A stretch of DNA of 18,658 nt from Candidatus Omnitrophota bacterium (lineage in GTDB: Bacteria; Omnitrophota; Gorgyraeia; Zapsychrales; Zapsychraceae), in the NCBI GenBank assembly GCA_029567025.1, contig JAKQLT010000206.1, forward strand, positions 1-18,658. The letters are read 5' to 3'. The translations under genes were made by a program, and so were the position numbers. The stretch's first letter is position 1, and every line of letters starts with the position of its first letter. The notes below the pieces were generated by a model. The model saw only the letters and a list, made by a program, of their open reading frames with translations, was not told where the DNA came from and searched no databases. Below are positions 1 to 6,845 of the stretch, one piece after another.

Positions 1-382
1 GCATCAATATACCATGCTTTGTGCTTCTATTACTGCGCAGATAGCAGCGGAAGAAGGATTAAAAAATGGATGGAAAAGTGTTCAAGCAATGAAACGCGAG
101 TATGACCGCCGTCGTCATTTTATTGTGGAGGCGCTTAATGAAATGGGGCTTGATTGTCATAAGCCGCAAGGCGCTTTTTACGTTTTTCCGTCGATTAAAC
201 GCTTTAAGATTAAGTCGATGGATTTCTCCAAAAATCTTTTGATGAAGCACAATGTCGCTTTAGTTCCTGGTGTGGCTTTTGGCTCGTCGTGGGATGACCA
301 TATTCGTATTTCTTACGCATCGAGCTATGAAGATCTCAAGGAAGCGGTTGTGCGGATGAAACAATATTTGAAGAATTTGTAA
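1..382 (+). CDS. Class I/II PLP-dependent aminotransferase (aspartate aminotransferase-like), 3' end only
   Basis: This is the C-terminal part of a fold-type I aminotransferase, cut by the left edge of the window. The open frame runs from base 2 and gives 126 residues beginning HQYTMLCAS, so the ATG at 14 is an internal Met, not the start. Visible signatures are the HQYT segment before the conserved helix, PQGAFYVFP (small-domain strand), and VPGVAFG followed by IRISYA. The Arg in IRISYA matches the substrate alpha-carboxylate-binding Arg of the AspAT family. The PLP-lysine lies upstream, outside the window. Substrate cannot be fixed from this part; aspartate or aromatic aminotransferase subfamilies fit. 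The stop is followed 3 nt later by the TPR gene, suggesting cotranscription. Confidence 0.9.
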   Translation, partial: HQYTMLCASITAQIAAEEGLKNGWKSVQAMKREYDRRRHFIVEALNEMGLDCHKPQGAFYVFPSIKRFKIKSMDFSKNLLMKHNVALVPGVAFGSSWDDHIRISYASSYEDLKEAVVRMKQYLKNL

Positions 383-385
383 GTT

Positions 386-757
386 ATGGTTAAAAAAGAT
401 TTAGAAAATATTGATTTTGAGATTAATTTTTGTGAAGGGCTTTTACAAAAGAATCCTGATTTTGTCGAGGCCCTTACGCTTTTAGGTGAACTTTATACGC
501 GAAAAGGTTTTTATGATAAAGGACTGATGATAGATAAGAAACTTGCTTGTCTTCAGCCCGAGAATGGCGTTGTTTTTTATAATCTTGCTTGCAGTTATTC
601 TCTGTTAGGCGATTTGGAGAATTCTTTTCAAGCGTTGAAAAAAGCGATTGAACTGGGATATGATGAATTAGCGAATATGTTGGTCGACGAAGACCTTAAA
701 AATTTACGACAAGATAAACGATTTCAGGAGTATTTCAGCTCTTTAGAACAGAAGTAA
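386..757 (+). CDS. Small tetratricopeptide-repeat (TPR) protein
   Basis: A 123-residue all-helical protein with no signal peptide or membrane segment, so probably cytoplasmic. Two good TPR units can be read at about residues 26-59 and 60-93 (the second has NLACSYSLLGD followed by ALKKAIELG). A degenerate first helix pair covers residues 9-24. The C-terminus has the LVDEDLKNLRQDKRFQEYF ending that often closes short TPR arrays in bacterial proteins. TPRs mediate protein-protein contacts; no catalytic residues are visible and the partner is unknown. The gene starts 3 nt after the aminotransferase stop, without a clear Shine-Dalgarno, consistent with translational coupling. Confidence 0.85.
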   Translation: MVKKDLENIDFEINFCEGLLQKNPDFVEALTLLGELYTRKGFYDKGLMIDKKLACLQPENGVVFYNLACSYSLLGDLENSFQALKKAIELGYDELANMLVDEDLKNLRQDKRFQEYFSSLEQK

Positions 758-777
758 TACTTGCCGCAGCCCTTCCT

Positions 778-2652
778 ATGGATAATAAAAATTATAATGA
801 AGAAAAACGACGATACATTCGGTTAAAAAGTGTTTTTCCGGTGGAGTTTTTAGTTTTACCTTTAAAAGAGAAAGGATCGGTTGCGTCTTATTGGCGACAG
901 GGTTATACATCGAATGTCTCGGCGGGAGGCATTTGCCTGGAGACAACAGATATTGATAAGAAAACATTGGATGCCATCTTACAAAGGTCGTTATTTGAAA
1001 TACGTTTTCGTCTTCATTTAACACGGCCTATGATTCCGGCGAAGGCAGAGGTCGCTTGGATTCAGAAACAAGAAGAGTCGGGGCGGTTGCGATTTCATAT
1101 TGGATTAAAATTTTTGGAAATCGAACCGCGTCATTTAAGACGGATGTTGTTTCAGGCGCGCTGGCATCAATTTTCTTTAAAGATTGTTTTTTCTTTGGCC
1201 GTTCTTTTTTTGATGGGCTTTTTTTTAAGCGTTTTTCATAATCATCAGTTACGTTATGAAAATCAAAAATTGATTTCTCAAATGGTTGACTTAGGACAAA
1301 AGGTTACTCAGGATCAGCAGGCGTTAGAAAAAATTAATGAAGAGAAAATGATTGTGAAAGAAAAAATCGAACAATCTCCTTTTGATGGTAGGGTTGATTT
1401 ATCCATGCTTGAAAAACAATATGAAGGCTTATTAAGCCAAGAAAAACAAATAGCGGATCGTATGAATTTGTTTAATCGTCAGAAAGAAGGGTTACAAGCC
1501 AAGGTCCTCACAAAAATGTATCAGTGGCTTAAAAATCATCAGAGTTTATCAACGGGATTGATTCAAAGTTTTGAAGGTGATGTGAATATTGTTAAAGATT
1601 GGGCTTTTACCTATGATCAGGCATTAGGAGTGATTGTTTTTCTCTTGTTCAATGATCGTAAAGCCGCGAGCGATATCTTGAATTTTTATCAAAGGATATT
1701 GAGCTCTGATTTTAAAGGTTTTTCAAATGGCTATTATTATGATTCCGGGAAAGTTGCGGAATTTACGATTCATTGTGGTCCGAATATTTGGTTAGGGCTT
1801 GCTATTTTACAGTATATTCATCAGACGAGAGATTTGAGTTATTTGCCTTTAGCCGAAAAAATCGCAGATTGGATTATTTCCTTGCAAGAAGAAGATCCTC
1901 AAGGCGGATTAAAAGGCGGACCTGGAATTTTATGGTTTGCGACGGAACATAATTTGGATGCGTACGCATTTTTTTCTATGTTAGAAATAGCGACGAAACA
2001 AAAGAAATATACTATCGCTAAGGAAAAAATTTTTTCATGGCTTAAACGATACGCGATGGTGCCGCATCCGCAAGATTATTTAGCGCCGCCTTTAAATCGT
2101 GGGCGAGGCGATTCGTTTATTGCGACTGATACGTTTGCTTGGTCATTGGCGGCGATTGGTCCAGGCAAATTAGAAGAAACAGGAATGGACCCAGAACAGA
2201 TTATGGAATTCGCGCGTGAACATTGCGGGGTCAAGGTTTCTTTTAAGCGCCCGAGTGGGATTTTAGTTGAAGCCGAAGGATTCGATTTTTCTAAATACAG
2301 CAATATCGCTCGAGGAGGAATAATTTCCCCCGAATGGACATCACAAATGATTGTCTCGTATCAAATGTTAGGCAAGTATTTAGAAAAAAGAAACGCAATT
2401 AAAAGTGGGTATTATAAACAATTAGCGAATAAATATTTAGATGAGTTAAGCAAATTAATTATCGCGAGCCCATCGCCTAAAGGACAAGGAGAGGGCTGTT
2501 TGCCTTATGCAACGATGGAAAATGCGGATACAGGTCATGGCTGGTTAACGCCAAATGGAGCCAGCACGTGTTCTATTGCTGGAACGGCTTATATGATTAT
2601 GGCGATTAAAGAATTTAATCCTTTGATGTTTCCAGAGAAAGGAACTCAATAA
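778..2652 (+). CDS. PilZ domain - transmembrane - coiled coil - alpha/alpha-toroid (six-hairpin glycosidase-like) fusion protein
   Basis: A 624-residue multidomain protein. Residues 8-125 form a PilZ domain with the c-di-GMP-binding R11-x3-R15 pair and N46-x-S48-x2-G51 (NVSAGG). A single hydrophobic helix at about 133-153 would place the rest outside the cytoplasm. Residues 155-240 are heptad-like and rich in Glu, Gln and Lys, predicting a coiled coil. From about 265 to 615 the protein resembles an alpha/alpha toroid of the six-hairpin glycosidase type: TYDQALGVIVFLL (278-290), NIWLGLAILQYI, ATEHNLDAYAFF (388-399), SFIATDTFAWS, EGFDFSKY and SPEWTSQM, with conserved acidic residues but no family-specific catalytic pair I can assign. 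Inference: intracellular c-di-GMP is sensed and transmitted to an outer carbohydrate-active or glycan-binding domain. No obvious Shine-Dalgarno precedes the ATG. The stop overlaps the next start (TAATG). Confidence 0.8.
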   Translation: MDNKNYNEEKRRYIRLKSVFPVEFLVLPLKEKGSVASYWRQGYTSNVSAGGICLETTDIDKKTLDAILQRSLFEIRFRLHLTRPMIPAKAEVAWIQKQEESGRLRFHIGLKFLEIEPRHLRRMLFQARWHQFSLKIVFSLAVLFLMGFFLSVFHNHQLRYENQKLISQMVDLGQKVTQDQQALEKINEEKMIVKEKIEQSPFDGRVDLSMLEKQYEGLLSQEKQIADRMNLFNRQKEGLQAKVLTKMYQWLKNHQSLSTGLIQSFEGDVNIVKDWAFTYDQALGVIVFLLFNDRKAASDILNFYQRILSSDFKGFSNGYYYDSGKVAEFTIHCGPNIWLGLAILQYIHQTRDLSYLPLAEKIADWIISLQEEDPQGGLKGGPGILWFATEHNLDAYAFFSMLEIATKQKKYTIAKEKIFSWLKRYAMVPHPQDYLAPPLNRGRGDSFIATDTFAWSLAAIGPGKLEETGMDPEQIMEFAREHCGVKVSFKRPSGILVEAEGFDFSKYSNIARGGIISPEWTSQMIVSYQMLGKYLEKRNAIKSGYYKQLANKYLDELSKLIIASPSPKGQGEGCLPYATMENADTGHGWLTPNGASTCSIAGTAYMIMAIKEFNPLMFPEKGTQ

Positions 2653-3071
2653 TGAAATCCTATCGAGAAGAATTATATTTTTCAACGCCGCATCGTCGGG
2701 ATTATATTAATATAACGGATAAAGTGGAAAGCGCTCTTCAAAAAAGCGGGATTAAGGAAGGGTTATGTCTGGTTAATGCCATGCATATTACCGCGAGTGT
2801 TTATATTAATGATGATGAAAACGGTCTATTGCAGGATTATGATGATTGGCTGGAGAATTTAGCGCCGCATGAGCCCATTGGGCATTATCGTCATAATAAT
2901 ACCGGCGAGGATAATGGCGATGCGCATTTGAAACGTCAAATTATGGGACGGGAAGTTGTTGTGGCGGTGACAAATGGTAAATTGGATTTTGGGCCGTGGG
3001 AGCAGATTTTCTATGGGGAATTCGACGGCCGACGCAAAAAACGCGTTTTGGTTAAGATTATTGGGGAATAA
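2652..3071 (+). CDS. yjbQ: YjbQ / UPF0047 family protein (secondary thiamine-phosphate synthase-type)
   Basis: A 139-residue single-domain protein, the usual length for the UPF0047 beta-barrel family. Diagnostic stretches are NAMHITASVYIND (His45), LLQDYDDWLENLAP, YRHNNTGEDNGDAH (His81, Asp90, His92) and the C-terminal GPWEQIFYGEFDGRR. The His and acidic residues are those thought to form the metal/active site in the family. Some members complement thiamine-phosphate synthase mutants, hence the annotation, but the physiological role is unsettled. No other thiamine gene lies in the window. The ATG shares its first base with the stop of the preceding gene, so translation is probably coupled. 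Confidence 0.92.
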   Translation: MKSYREELYFSTPHRRDYINITDKVESALQKSGIKEGLCLVNAMHITASVYINDDENGLLQDYDDWLENLAPHEPIGHYRHNNTGEDNGDAHLKRQIMGREVVVAVTNGKLDFGPWEQIFYGEFDGRRKKRVLVKIIGE

Positions 3072-3081
3072 AGAGGAAATC

Positions 3082-3120
3082 CCGATAGCGAGCTCATCGG
3101 CATAAATTTATGCGCTGGGT
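3082..3120. repeat. Nested inverted repeats between yjbQ and the pfkB-family gene
   Basis: Three overlapping pairings can be read. There is a perfect 14-nt palindrome, GCATAAATTTATGC, at 3100-3113; CCGAT (3082-3086) pairing with ATCGG (3096-3100); and CCC..AGCG (3081-3090, with a GAT bulge) pairing with CGCTGGG (3113-3119). These are mutually exclusive folds. No T-tract follows, so it is not a standard terminator. It may be an RNA processing site, an operator-like palindrome, or chance in AT-rich DNA. Confidence 0.35.
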
Positions 3121-3175
3121 TGATTTAATTTTAAAGAAAAAATTACGTAAGTCAGGCACTCATTTAGGAGAATAA
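3110..3175 (+). CDS. Possible 21-codon small ORF upstream of the pfkB-family gene
   Basis: An ATG inside the 3100-3113 palindrome opens a 21-residue frame, starting MRWVDLILKK and ending GTHLGE, that closes with TAA 3 nt before the next gene. It fills almost the whole intergenic gap and is very basic. No convincing Shine-Dalgarno precedes it. The first ten residues vaguely recall the N-terminus of pyrimidine-nucleoside phosphorylases (MRxVDLIxKKR), so it could be a gene remnant; it could equally be a leader peptide or chance. Confidence that it is translated is low. Confidence 0.2.
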   Translation: MRWVDLILKKKLRKSGTHLGE

Positions 3176-3178
3176 ATT

Positions 3179-4087
3179 ATGTCATTAATGGTTGTAGGAA
3201 CAGTGGCGTTGGATGATTTAAAAACGCCGGCAGGAGAAATGAAAAATTTATTAGGTGGATCCGCGTCGCATTTATCGATGAGTGCGTCGTTGTTTACCAA
3301 AGTACATTTAGCGGGAATTATCGGCGAGGATTTTCCGCAAGAGCATCTCCAATTATTTAAAAAGAAAAAGATCAATATCGATTCCGTTGTCCGCGTGTCA
3401 GGAAAAACATTTCATTGGTGCGGCGAATATAAAAAAGAAGATTTAAATTCCGCGATTACTTTAAAAACAGAATTAGGCGTGATTACGCAATATGTTCCGC
3501 GAGTGACTCCGGCACAAAAAAATATTCCGAATGTTTTTTTAGCGAATATTGACCCTGAAACACAATGGAAATTTTTAAAATGTATGAATAAGCCAAAATT
3601 TGTCGGTATGGATACGATGAATTTATGGATTAACACGATGAGAGAAAGCGTGCTTCGTTTAATGAAGGAAGTTGATTTATTAGTTTTAAATGATGGCGAG
3701 GTGCGGTTATTAACGGGGGAAACGAATATTATTAAATCAGCGAAGCGATTACGCAAGATGGGGCCTAAAATAATTGTGATAAAAAAAGGTGAACATGGCG
3801 TTTTTTGTTATAGTGATAAATTTTTATTTGGATTTCCGGCGTTTCCTGTGTCTGATGTTATTGACCCGACGGGTGCAGGAGATACATTTGCGGGCGGATT
3901 GATGGGGTATTTAGCGAAAAAAGGAAAAATAAACGAGAAAAATCTTCGTCAAGCGCTTATTTATGCCACGATTTGTTCTTCGTTTAATGTGGAAGGTTTT
4001 GCGGCAGAAAAAACCGCACCATTAACATTGGCGAATATTTATAAACGTAAAAAAATATTTTTAAAATTTATGAAAGGACCTTCATGA
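3179..4087 (+). CDS. PfkB/ribokinase-family carbohydrate or nucleoside kinase
   Basis: A 302-residue cytoplasmic kinase of the ribokinase (PfkB) superfamily, close to the usual length. The N-terminal strand MSLMVVGTVALDDL is followed by the diglycine substrate region GGSAS (26-30). LVLNDGEVRLLTG (168-180) is the N-x-x-E region for Mg-phosphate. DPTGAGDTFAGG (229-240) is the family signature, with catalytic base Asp235 and the GAGD anion hole. It phosphorylates a hydroxymethyl group of a sugar or nucleoside using ATP; the exact substrate cannot be read. The AGGAG at 3166-3170 gives a good Shine-Dalgarno for this ATG. The stop overlaps the next start as ATGA, tying it to a putative small sugar carrier. 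Confidence 0.9.
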   Translation: MSLMVVGTVALDDLKTPAGEMKNLLGGSASHLSMSASLFTKVHLAGIIGEDFPQEHLQLFKKKKINIDSVVRVSGKTFHWCGEYKKEDLNSAITLKTELGVITQYVPRVTPAQKNIPNVFLANIDPETQWKFLKCMNKPKFVGMDTMNLWINTMRESVLRLMKEVDLLVLNDGEVRLLTGETNIIKSAKRLRKMGPKIIVIKKGEHGVFCYSDKFLFGFPAFPVSDVIDPTGAGDTFAGGLMGYLAKKGKINEKNLRQALIYATICSSFNVEGFAAEKTAPLTLANIYKRKKIFLKFMKGPS

Positions 4088-4353
4088 TAGAAATCTATCA
4101 ACGCATCGCTTTAATTATTGCGGTTTTATTACCATTTTTTAATATTCCTTTGATTATCCGCATGATTCAGCGTCGTTCGTCGCAGGATATCAGTCTGTTT
4201 TGGGCTGTTGGCGTATGGACGTGTTTATTGATTATGCTGCCATCCGCCTTAACATCGCCGGATATTATTTGGAAAACATTTAGCGTGACAAACGTGATTT
4301 TGTTTTCTTGTGTAGTCATAACGGTTCTTTATTTTAGAAAGAAGAAAATATGA
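4084..4353 (+). CDS. Three-helix PQ-loop (SemiSWEET-like) membrane protein
   Basis: An 89-residue very hydrophobic protein with three predicted helices (about 7-27, 37-56 and 66-84), the size and topology of SemiSWEET half-transporters. The helix-1 end NIPLIIRMIQRRSSQDIS corresponds to the PQ-loop motif (P22 with L in place of Q, then the basic R-R-S-S-x-D-I-S turn). W39 and N70 fall roughly where SemiSWEETs line the sugar pocket. Homodimers of such proteins move mono- or disaccharides in described members. It overlaps both neighbours by ATGA, so expression is coupled to the PfkB kinase upstream and era downstream. A related role as a non-transport PQ-loop protein cannot be excluded. Confidence 0.6.
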   Translation: MIEIYQRIALIIAVLLPFFNIPLIIRMIQRRSSQDISLFWAVGVWTCLLIMLPSALTSPDIIWKTFSVTNVILFSCVVITVLYFRKKKI

Positions 4354-5255
4354 CGCGTTGTGGAATGGTTTCTATCGTCGGTCGTCCGAATGTTGGGAAA
4401 TCAACTCTTTTAAATGCGATTTTGGAAGAAAAAGTCGCGATTGTTTCTAAAATTCCTCAGACAACGCGCCAGCAGATTCGCGGCATTTATACGGAAAAGC
4501 GCGGGCAGATTGTTTTTATTGACACGCCCGGTTTTCATATAGGCCATGATGGATTGGATAAATATATGAATCAGTCATCCGTCGGAACACTGGATGAAGT
4601 GGATTGCATTATTTATTTGGTTGATTTAAGCCGCCGCCTTGGCCCCGAAGAAGAAAGTATTGCTGAAAAAGTAAAACAGGCCCGATGTCCTGTTATTTTA
4701 GGCCTCAATAAAGTGGATGTTTATCCGCAGAACCTTCCGTTATATATTTCTTTTTGGGAAAAAATTGTTGGAAAATCGGTTCATGAGATGGAAAAGTTTA
4801 TGTTGATTCCTCTATCCGGGCAAGAAGGGACGAATATCGATAAGTTATTGGATATTATTTTTGGTTTTTTACCTGAAGGAGAATTGTTGTATCCTGATAA
4901 TATTATTTCCGATATGCCGCAGAATATGATGATCGCGGATATTATTCGTGAAAAATTGTTTCATTTGATGCATCATGAAATCCCGCATTCTTTAGGCGTC
5001 AAAATAGAAGATATTCAGAAAAAAAAGAATAAAGTGCTTCATATTAAAGCCCTGATTTACGTCGAGCGCGAGAGCCAGAAAGAAATTGTTATCGGCAAAA
5101 AAGGAGATATTCTTAAACAAGTGGGGACACTCGCGCGCGTTGAGTTAGAAGATTTATTAGAGAAAAGAATATTTTTAGAGCTTTTTGTGAAAGTGCAAGA
5201 ACGCTGGCGAGAAGATTTTTCTTTTCTTGAAGATGCGGGATATCGTTTAAAATAA
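4350..5255 (+). CDS. era: GTPase Era
   Basis: A 301-residue Era, full length for the family. It has a TrmE-Era type GTPase domain: P-loop GRPNVGKS (11-18), switch I TTRQQIRG (38-45), DTPGFH (58-63), NKVD (120-123) and PLSGQEG at the G5 position. This is followed by a type II KH domain with IGKKGD (248-253) and the closing ERWRED..FLEDAGYR. Era binds the 3' end of 16S rRNA (by the anti-SD) and acts as a checkpoint in 30S assembly at the inner membrane. G5 has LSG where many Eras have SA. The ATG overlaps the upstream stop (ATGA). The gene is usually near rnc or recO; here it sits in a mixed operon with nnrE and nth. Confidence 0.98.
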   Translation: MTRCGMVSIVGRPNVGKSTLLNAILEEKVAIVSKIPQTTRQQIRGIYTEKRGQIVFIDTPGFHIGHDGLDKYMNQSSVGTLDEVDCIIYLVDLSRRLGPEEESIAEKVKQARCPVILGLNKVDVYPQNLPLYISFWEKIVGKSVHEMEKFMLIPLSGQEGTNIDKLLDIIFGFLPEGELLYPDNIISDMPQNMMIADIIREKLFHLMHHEIPHSLGVKIEDIQKKKNKVLHIKALIYVERESQKEIVIGKKGDILKQVGTLARVELEDLLEKRIFLELFVKVQERWREDFSFLEDAGYRLK

Positions 5256-5256
5256 T

Positions 5257-5934
5257 ATGATGAAAAAGTATGTGACGGTTAAAGAAATTCAAAGACTTGA
5301 TAGAATAGCGATTGACCACTATAAAATTCCATCTTTGTTTTTGATGGAAAATGCCGGAAGAGCCGTCGCGCGCGAAGTTGTAAAATTTTTAAAGAAGAAA
5401 AATAAAAATGGATGGGTATCTGTTTTTTGCGGGACCGGCAATAATGGCGGTGATGGACTGGTAGCGGCGCGTTATTTAAAACAGGCCAATATAAAAATAA
5501 AAGTTTTTCTTATTGGAAAAAAAGAGTGTTTAAAAAATGACGCGGCTGTCAATTATCGTTTGCTGAATCAAGTCAAATGTCCTGTCGCTGAAGTTTCAAG
5601 AATAACAAAGCCGTTTATAAAAAATATTGCGCAGTCTTGTCTTATTGTTGATGCTTTATTTGGCGTCGGGCTTAATAGAGAAGTTACGTCTTTTGTTAAA
5701 GAAATCATAGAGCTCCTTAATAAATCGCAAAAAAATATTTTTGCTGTTGATATTCCATCGGGATTAGACGGCACAACCGGGGTTATTCACGGCGTTTGTA
5801 TTAAGGCTCAAAAAACTGTTACATTTACTTTTGCGAAAAAAGGTTTTTTTCTTCGTCAAGGCCCTCAACATGTGGGCCAGATTGTAGTTGTTCCTATAGG
5901 CATTCCTAAAAAAATCACTCATGACTGTTTCTAA
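5257..5934 (+). CDS. nnrE: NAD(P)H-hydrate epimerase (YjeF N-terminal domain), stand-alone
   Basis: A 225-residue YjeF_N protein that interconverts R- and S-NAD(P)HX, the damaged hydrated cofactors, so that the dehydratase can repair them. Signatures are MENAGRA (30-36), FCGTGNNGGDGLVAAR (57-72), the VDALFGVGL strand (131-139) and AVDIPSGLDGTTG (163-175) with the catalytic and K-binding region. The usual C-terminal dehydratase domain (NnrD) is absent: the protein ends shortly after VVVPIGIP, so the partner must be encoded elsewhere. Start choice between the ATGs at 5257 and 5260 is open. The gene lies 1 nt after era, and its end overlaps nth by 14 nt. Confidence 0.93.
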   Translation: MMKKYVTVKEIQRLDRIAIDHYKIPSLFLMENAGRAVAREVVKFLKKKNKNGWVSVFCGTGNNGGDGLVAARYLKQANIKIKVFLIGKKECLKNDAAVNYRLLNQVKCPVAEVSRITKPFIKNIAQSCLIVDALFGVGLNREVTSFVKEIIELLNKSQKNIFAVDIPSGLDGTTGVIHGVCIKAQKTVTFTFAKKGFFLRQGPQHVGQIVVVPIGIPKKITHDCF

Positions 5935-6583
5935 TAAAAATATCGCGGATGTTATTCGTATTTTAAGAAAAAAAGTGAAATCGTTGCCTGATCCATCGGT
6001 TACTTTGGTGGGAAAACGCTGGCGTGATCCGTTTCTTGTTTTAATTTCTTGTATTTTAAGCTTGCGTACGAAAGATCAAACAACGCTTCCGGCTTCTGAG
6101 CGGTTATTTCGGCTGGCTGATAATCCGACAGATATGTCGACATTAAACGTCAAAGAAATTGAAAAAGCGATTTATCCGGTTGGTTTTTATCGGACGAAGT
6201 CAAAAAATATTTTAGGAATTTGCCAAGACTTATTGAATAAATTTCAGGGCAAAGTTCCCGATGATCTTGATATTTTGTTGACTTTGAAAGGCGTAGGGCG
6301 CAAAACAGCGAATTTGGTTTTAACAGAAGGATTTGGCAAACCGGGTATTTGTGTGGACACGCATGTGCATCGTATTTCTAATCGTTTAGGATATGTTAAA
6401 ACAAAAACGCCGTACGAAACCGAAATGGCCTTACGGGCAAAATTGCCTTTGCCATATTGGATTTCATATAATTCTCTTTTAGTTTTGTGGGGACAAAATG
6501 TGTGTAGACCGCTGTCTCCGTTATGCTCTTCTTGCGCTATTCAGAATTTTTGCGCGAAAAAAGAAGTAAAAAAGAGCCGATAA
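5921..6583 (+). CDS. nth: Endonuclease III (DNA glycosylase/AP lyase)
   Basis: A 220-residue HhH-GPD base-excision repair enzyme that removes oxidised pyrimidines and nicks the AP site. The helix-hairpin-helix reads LKGVGRKTANLVL with catalytic Lys128. GICVDTHVHRISNRLG carries the conserved Asp146. A [4Fe-4S] cluster is formed by C195-x6-C202-x2-C205-x5-C211, exactly the Nth spacing. The loop that is LSAQ(T/A)TD in E. coli Nth is LSLRTKDQTT here (47-55), a variant I associate with archaeal-type and deep-branching members. The start overlaps nnrE by 14 nt. It is the last gene of the left-hand run; an AT-rich gap follows. Confidence 0.95.
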   Translation: MTVSNKNIADVIRILRKKVKSLPDPSVTLVGKRWRDPFLVLISCILSLRTKDQTTLPASERLFRLADNPTDMSTLNVKEIEKAIYPVGFYRTKSKNILGICQDLLNKFQGKVPDDLDILLTLKGVGRKTANLVLTEGFGKPGICVDTHVHRISNRLGYVKTKTPYETEMALRAKLPLPYWISYNSLLVLWGQNVCRPLSPLCSSCAIQNFCAKKEVKKSR

Positions 6584-6700
6584 TTTTCATATTTTTTCTT
6601 TTTTTGCAGGAATAATCGTTTTTTTTATCAATAGATACTCTTTTTTTTCAATCTCGACGGTATTTTGAAAGAAAAAACGCATCCTTTTATAAAAAAGATA

Positions 6701-6729
6701 TTGAATGCCCGATGAAAATGTGTTAAAAA
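6701..6729 (+). promoter_or_regulatory. Candidate sigma-70 promoter for the ligase gene
   Basis: TTGAAT at 6701-6706 and TAAAAA at 6724-6729 are spaced by 17 nt, with TGT directly upstream of the -10 (extended -10 style). Matches to consensus are 4/6 each, which is modest in such AT-rich DNA. It would give a transcript starting near 6737 with a leader of about 110 nt that contains the hairpin at 6805-6839. Confidence 0.3.
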
Positions 6730-6794
6730 TTTATCAACATCAATAAAAAATTTTTTAAATTTAGAAAGAAGAATTTTAAAACGATGAAAAGAAT

Positions 6795-6803
6795 AAGGAG
6801 GAG
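6795..6803 (+). promoter_or_regulatory. Strong Shine-Dalgarno placed upstream of a hairpin
   Basis: AAGGAGGAG is one of the two best ribosome-binding sequences in the window (the other precedes rpsU), yet no start codon follows at normal distance. The ATG at 6846 is 42 nt away. If the hairpin at 6805-6839 folds, the remaining spacer is about 7 nt (C6804 plus TAAAAT), which is ideal. This suggests the hairpin bridges the ribosome site and the start. The site also lies inside an 8-codon frame at 6784-6810 (MKRIRRSE). Confidence 0.5.
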
Positions 6804-6804
6804 C

Positions 6805-6839
6805 GAATAAAAAGAACCGCGCGGTTCTTTTTTTATTTC
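6805..6839 (+). terminator. GC-capped hairpin with T-tract: intrinsic terminator or leader attenuator
   Basis: The core AAAGAACC-GCGC-GGTTCTTT (6811-6830) is a perfect inverted repeat. It extends with A-T pairs and a two-base bulge to 6805-6839, and the 3' arm merges into TTTTTTTATTT, the hallmark of an intrinsic terminator. The flanking A-run makes it potentially bidirectional. It lies about 220 nt after nth and only 6 nt before the ligase ATG, so it could end the upstream operon, attenuate the ligase transcript, or act as a structured spacer for the SD at 6795. The rest of 6584-6800 is very AT-rich with no supported gene. Confidence 0.65.
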
Positions 6840-6845
6840 TAAAAT

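Noticed and set aside
3412..3756. 114-codon minus-strand frame inside the PfkB-family gene
   Set aside because: Shadow of a real kinase gene; no motif or ribosome site.
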